A DNA stretch of 64,000 nucleotides, taken from NCBI GenBank assembly GCA_022447625.1, contig JAKVAX010000005.1, forward strand, positions 1 through 64,000, read 5' to 3'. Shown here one piece after another: positions 62,899 through 64,000 of this stretch; positions within the stretch are counted from its first letter, which is position 1, and every line of letters starts with the position of its first letter. Made by a program: the position numbers and the translations under genes. The DNA is from Flavobacteriales bacterium. GTDB taxonomy: Bacteria; Bacteroidota; Bacteroidia; Flavobacteriales_D; Sanyastnellaceae. The notes beneath the pieces are model-generated. The model ran no database searches, was not told where the DNA came from, and saw only the letters and a program-made list of their open reading frames with translations.

Positions 62899-64000
62899 AT
62901 GCGCAAGATTTTACTTGTATTTCTCGCTAGCCTGCTCGCCTTTTCTGTGAAGGCCCAAAAGAAAGGTGACTTCCCAAACGAACCTGAAGCCTTCGTCAAA
63001 GAGTTGGCTTCATTTATGGGAGCCTCTAAAAAGGAGGGGAAGAAGTTTGTCGAAGACAACTTTGAACCGGTTTTCCTTGGAGGGGCAGTGTCAGCGGATA
63101 TGCAGTCGATAGTCGTTAAGACCTGTAAGCGATTCAAAGAGAGGAAGTTTAGAGCCTACCCACAATATATGTTGTATTTATCATCAGTGGTGAACTTCAC
63201 AGGCACATCAAAGGACGAGGCCTTCTTTTACGAATGGCATGAGATACTCTACAAGATGATGGATAACAAGAAGACCAAGAAACTAGTTGACGAGTATCTG
63301 GCCAGTTCGGAGACCTTGTTTGAAAAACGCGTGTTCTACAGTTCAGGGTCAGTAGAATGGGCGTTTTCTAATGAAAGCTATGAGTTTAAGTTTGATTCGA
63401 TTCCACTGATCTCTTTCCCTGGAGGAGACTTGATCGGTTATGCCAAAGGAGACAGTACACGCGTTTTAGGTACCAAAGGTTATTATGTGTTCGATCGCGA
63501 GCGTTGGATAGGTGACGGAGGTAAAGTGACCTGGGATAGAGCAGAGTTTAACCCAGAAACCACTTATGCTCAATTTGAAGAGTACGAAGTCCGAATAAAA
63601 GGTTCTAGCTTCATTGTAGATAGTGTTCTCTTCTTCAACGATTACTTCGATACACCATTGATTGGTCAATTGACAGAGAAAGTATTGGCTGATCGCACAG
63701 GTGAAAACGCAAGTTATCCTCGATTTGAATCGTACAATAAACGTCTTGAAATCAAGAACATCTTCGAGAATGTCGATTATGACGGCGGGTTCACCATGCG
63801 TGGTTCGAAACTCGCGGGTACGGGAACGACAGAAGAACCTGCTCAGTTGACCTTCTTCAGAGAAGGGAAGGAATTTCTCGTCGCAAATTCCCTTGAATTT
63901 ACTATTCGTCCCGAACGATTTACCTCTAGAAATACATCGGTTTTGTTCAAGATCGAAGAAGACTCCATCTATCACCCAGACATCTCCATGAAGTTTGATC
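62899..64000 (+). CDS. Large secreted protein, N-terminal part only
   Basis: 367 codons are open to the window edge. Start at 62899 (MRKILLVFLASLLAF), signal peptide ending VKAQ. It continues with D-F-P-N-E-P-E-A-F-V-K-E-L, a lysine-rich helical region, and strand-rich segments (K-G-Y-Y-V-F-D-R-E-R-W, D-Y-D-G-G-F-T-M-R-G). It resembles large hypothetical periplasmic or secreted proteins of Flavobacteriia. Function unknown; truncated by the window. Confidence 0.75.
   Translation, partial: MRKILLVFLASLLAFSVKAQKKGDFPNEPEAFVKELASFMGASKKEGKKFVEDNFEPVFLGGAVSADMQSIVVKTCKRFKERKFRAYPQYMLYLSSVVNFTGTSKDEAFFYEWHEILYKMMDNKKTKKLVDEYLASSETLFEKRVFYSSGSVEWAFSNESYEFKFDSIPLISFPGGDLIGYAKGDSTRVLGTKGYYVFDRERWIGDGGKVTWDRAEFNPETTYAQFEEYEVRIKGSSFIVDSVLFFNDYFDTPLIGQLTEKVLADRTGENASYPRFESYNKRLEIKNIFENVDYDGGFTMRGSKLAGTGTTEEPAQLTFFREGKEFLVANSLEFTIRPERFTSRNTSVLFKIEEDSIYHPDISMKFD

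Overview
The window looks like a chromosome fragment of a marine-type Bacteroidota, most likely order Flavobacteriales. The evidence is gliding genes (gldF, gldG), several secreted proteins with type IX secretion (T9SS) C-terminal sorting domains, a gliding-type C-terminal domain protein, many SusD-free lipoproteins, a GH92 mannosidase, DUF1800/DUF1501 partners, and promoters of the Bacteroidota type TAnnTTTG. Nothing points to a plasmid, prophage, CRISPR array or classical insertion sequence. Genes are tightly packed and many neighbours overlap by 1 to 19 bases.

Layout. 0-11 kb: a surface protein, release factor 3 (prfC) broken by an in-frame stop, a secreted sugar dehydrogenase, a minus-strand run with a glycosyltransferase, a short-chain dehydrogenase, a GH113-like hydrolase, a secreted serine hydrolase and apaG. 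11-19 kb: a broken four-helix-bundle gene between inverted repeats, a large gliding-associated protein, a membrane protein coupled to a ClpP-like protease, purC, phoH and a SAM hydrolase. 19-24 kb: gldF-gldG-DUF4340-doxX. 24-28 kb: thiolase, YdeI-like protein, gamma-carbonic-anhydrase fold and tRNA methyltransferase; then tRNA-CAU with a terminator. 28-45 kb: redox, hydrolase and surface genes, DUF1800/DUF1501, YqgE and an M14 peptidase. 45-53 kb: methyltransferase, aminotransferase, GH92, rRNA methyltransferase and RecQ on the minus strand. 53-64 kb: tpiA, prmA, a broken META-domain gene, a DISM histidine kinase with a single-domain response regulator, acetyl-CoA synthetase, a choice-of-anchor-like secreted protein and the start of a large secreted protein.

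Three things are not explained by ordinary annotation. (1) A 14-bp word, KCGCTANCGCGGAA, occurs 15 times in both orientations, 14 of them inside unrelated genes, where it is read as A-S/N/T/G-A-E, S-A-L-A-K/R or L-A-R. (2) Several intergenic gaps carry arrays with a strict 7-nt period that begin at or near stop codons; a related word forms an 18-bp inverted repeat around the four-helix-bundle gene and supplies the stop codon of the next gene. (3) Three genes (prfC, the four-helix-bundle gene, a META-domain gene) carry an in-frame UAA or UAG with the rest of the gene intact in the same frame, at least two of them where a leucine-like residue is expected; a fourth small lipoprotein gene is frameshifted.

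All functional names come from reading motifs and family resemblance by eye; no database search was run.
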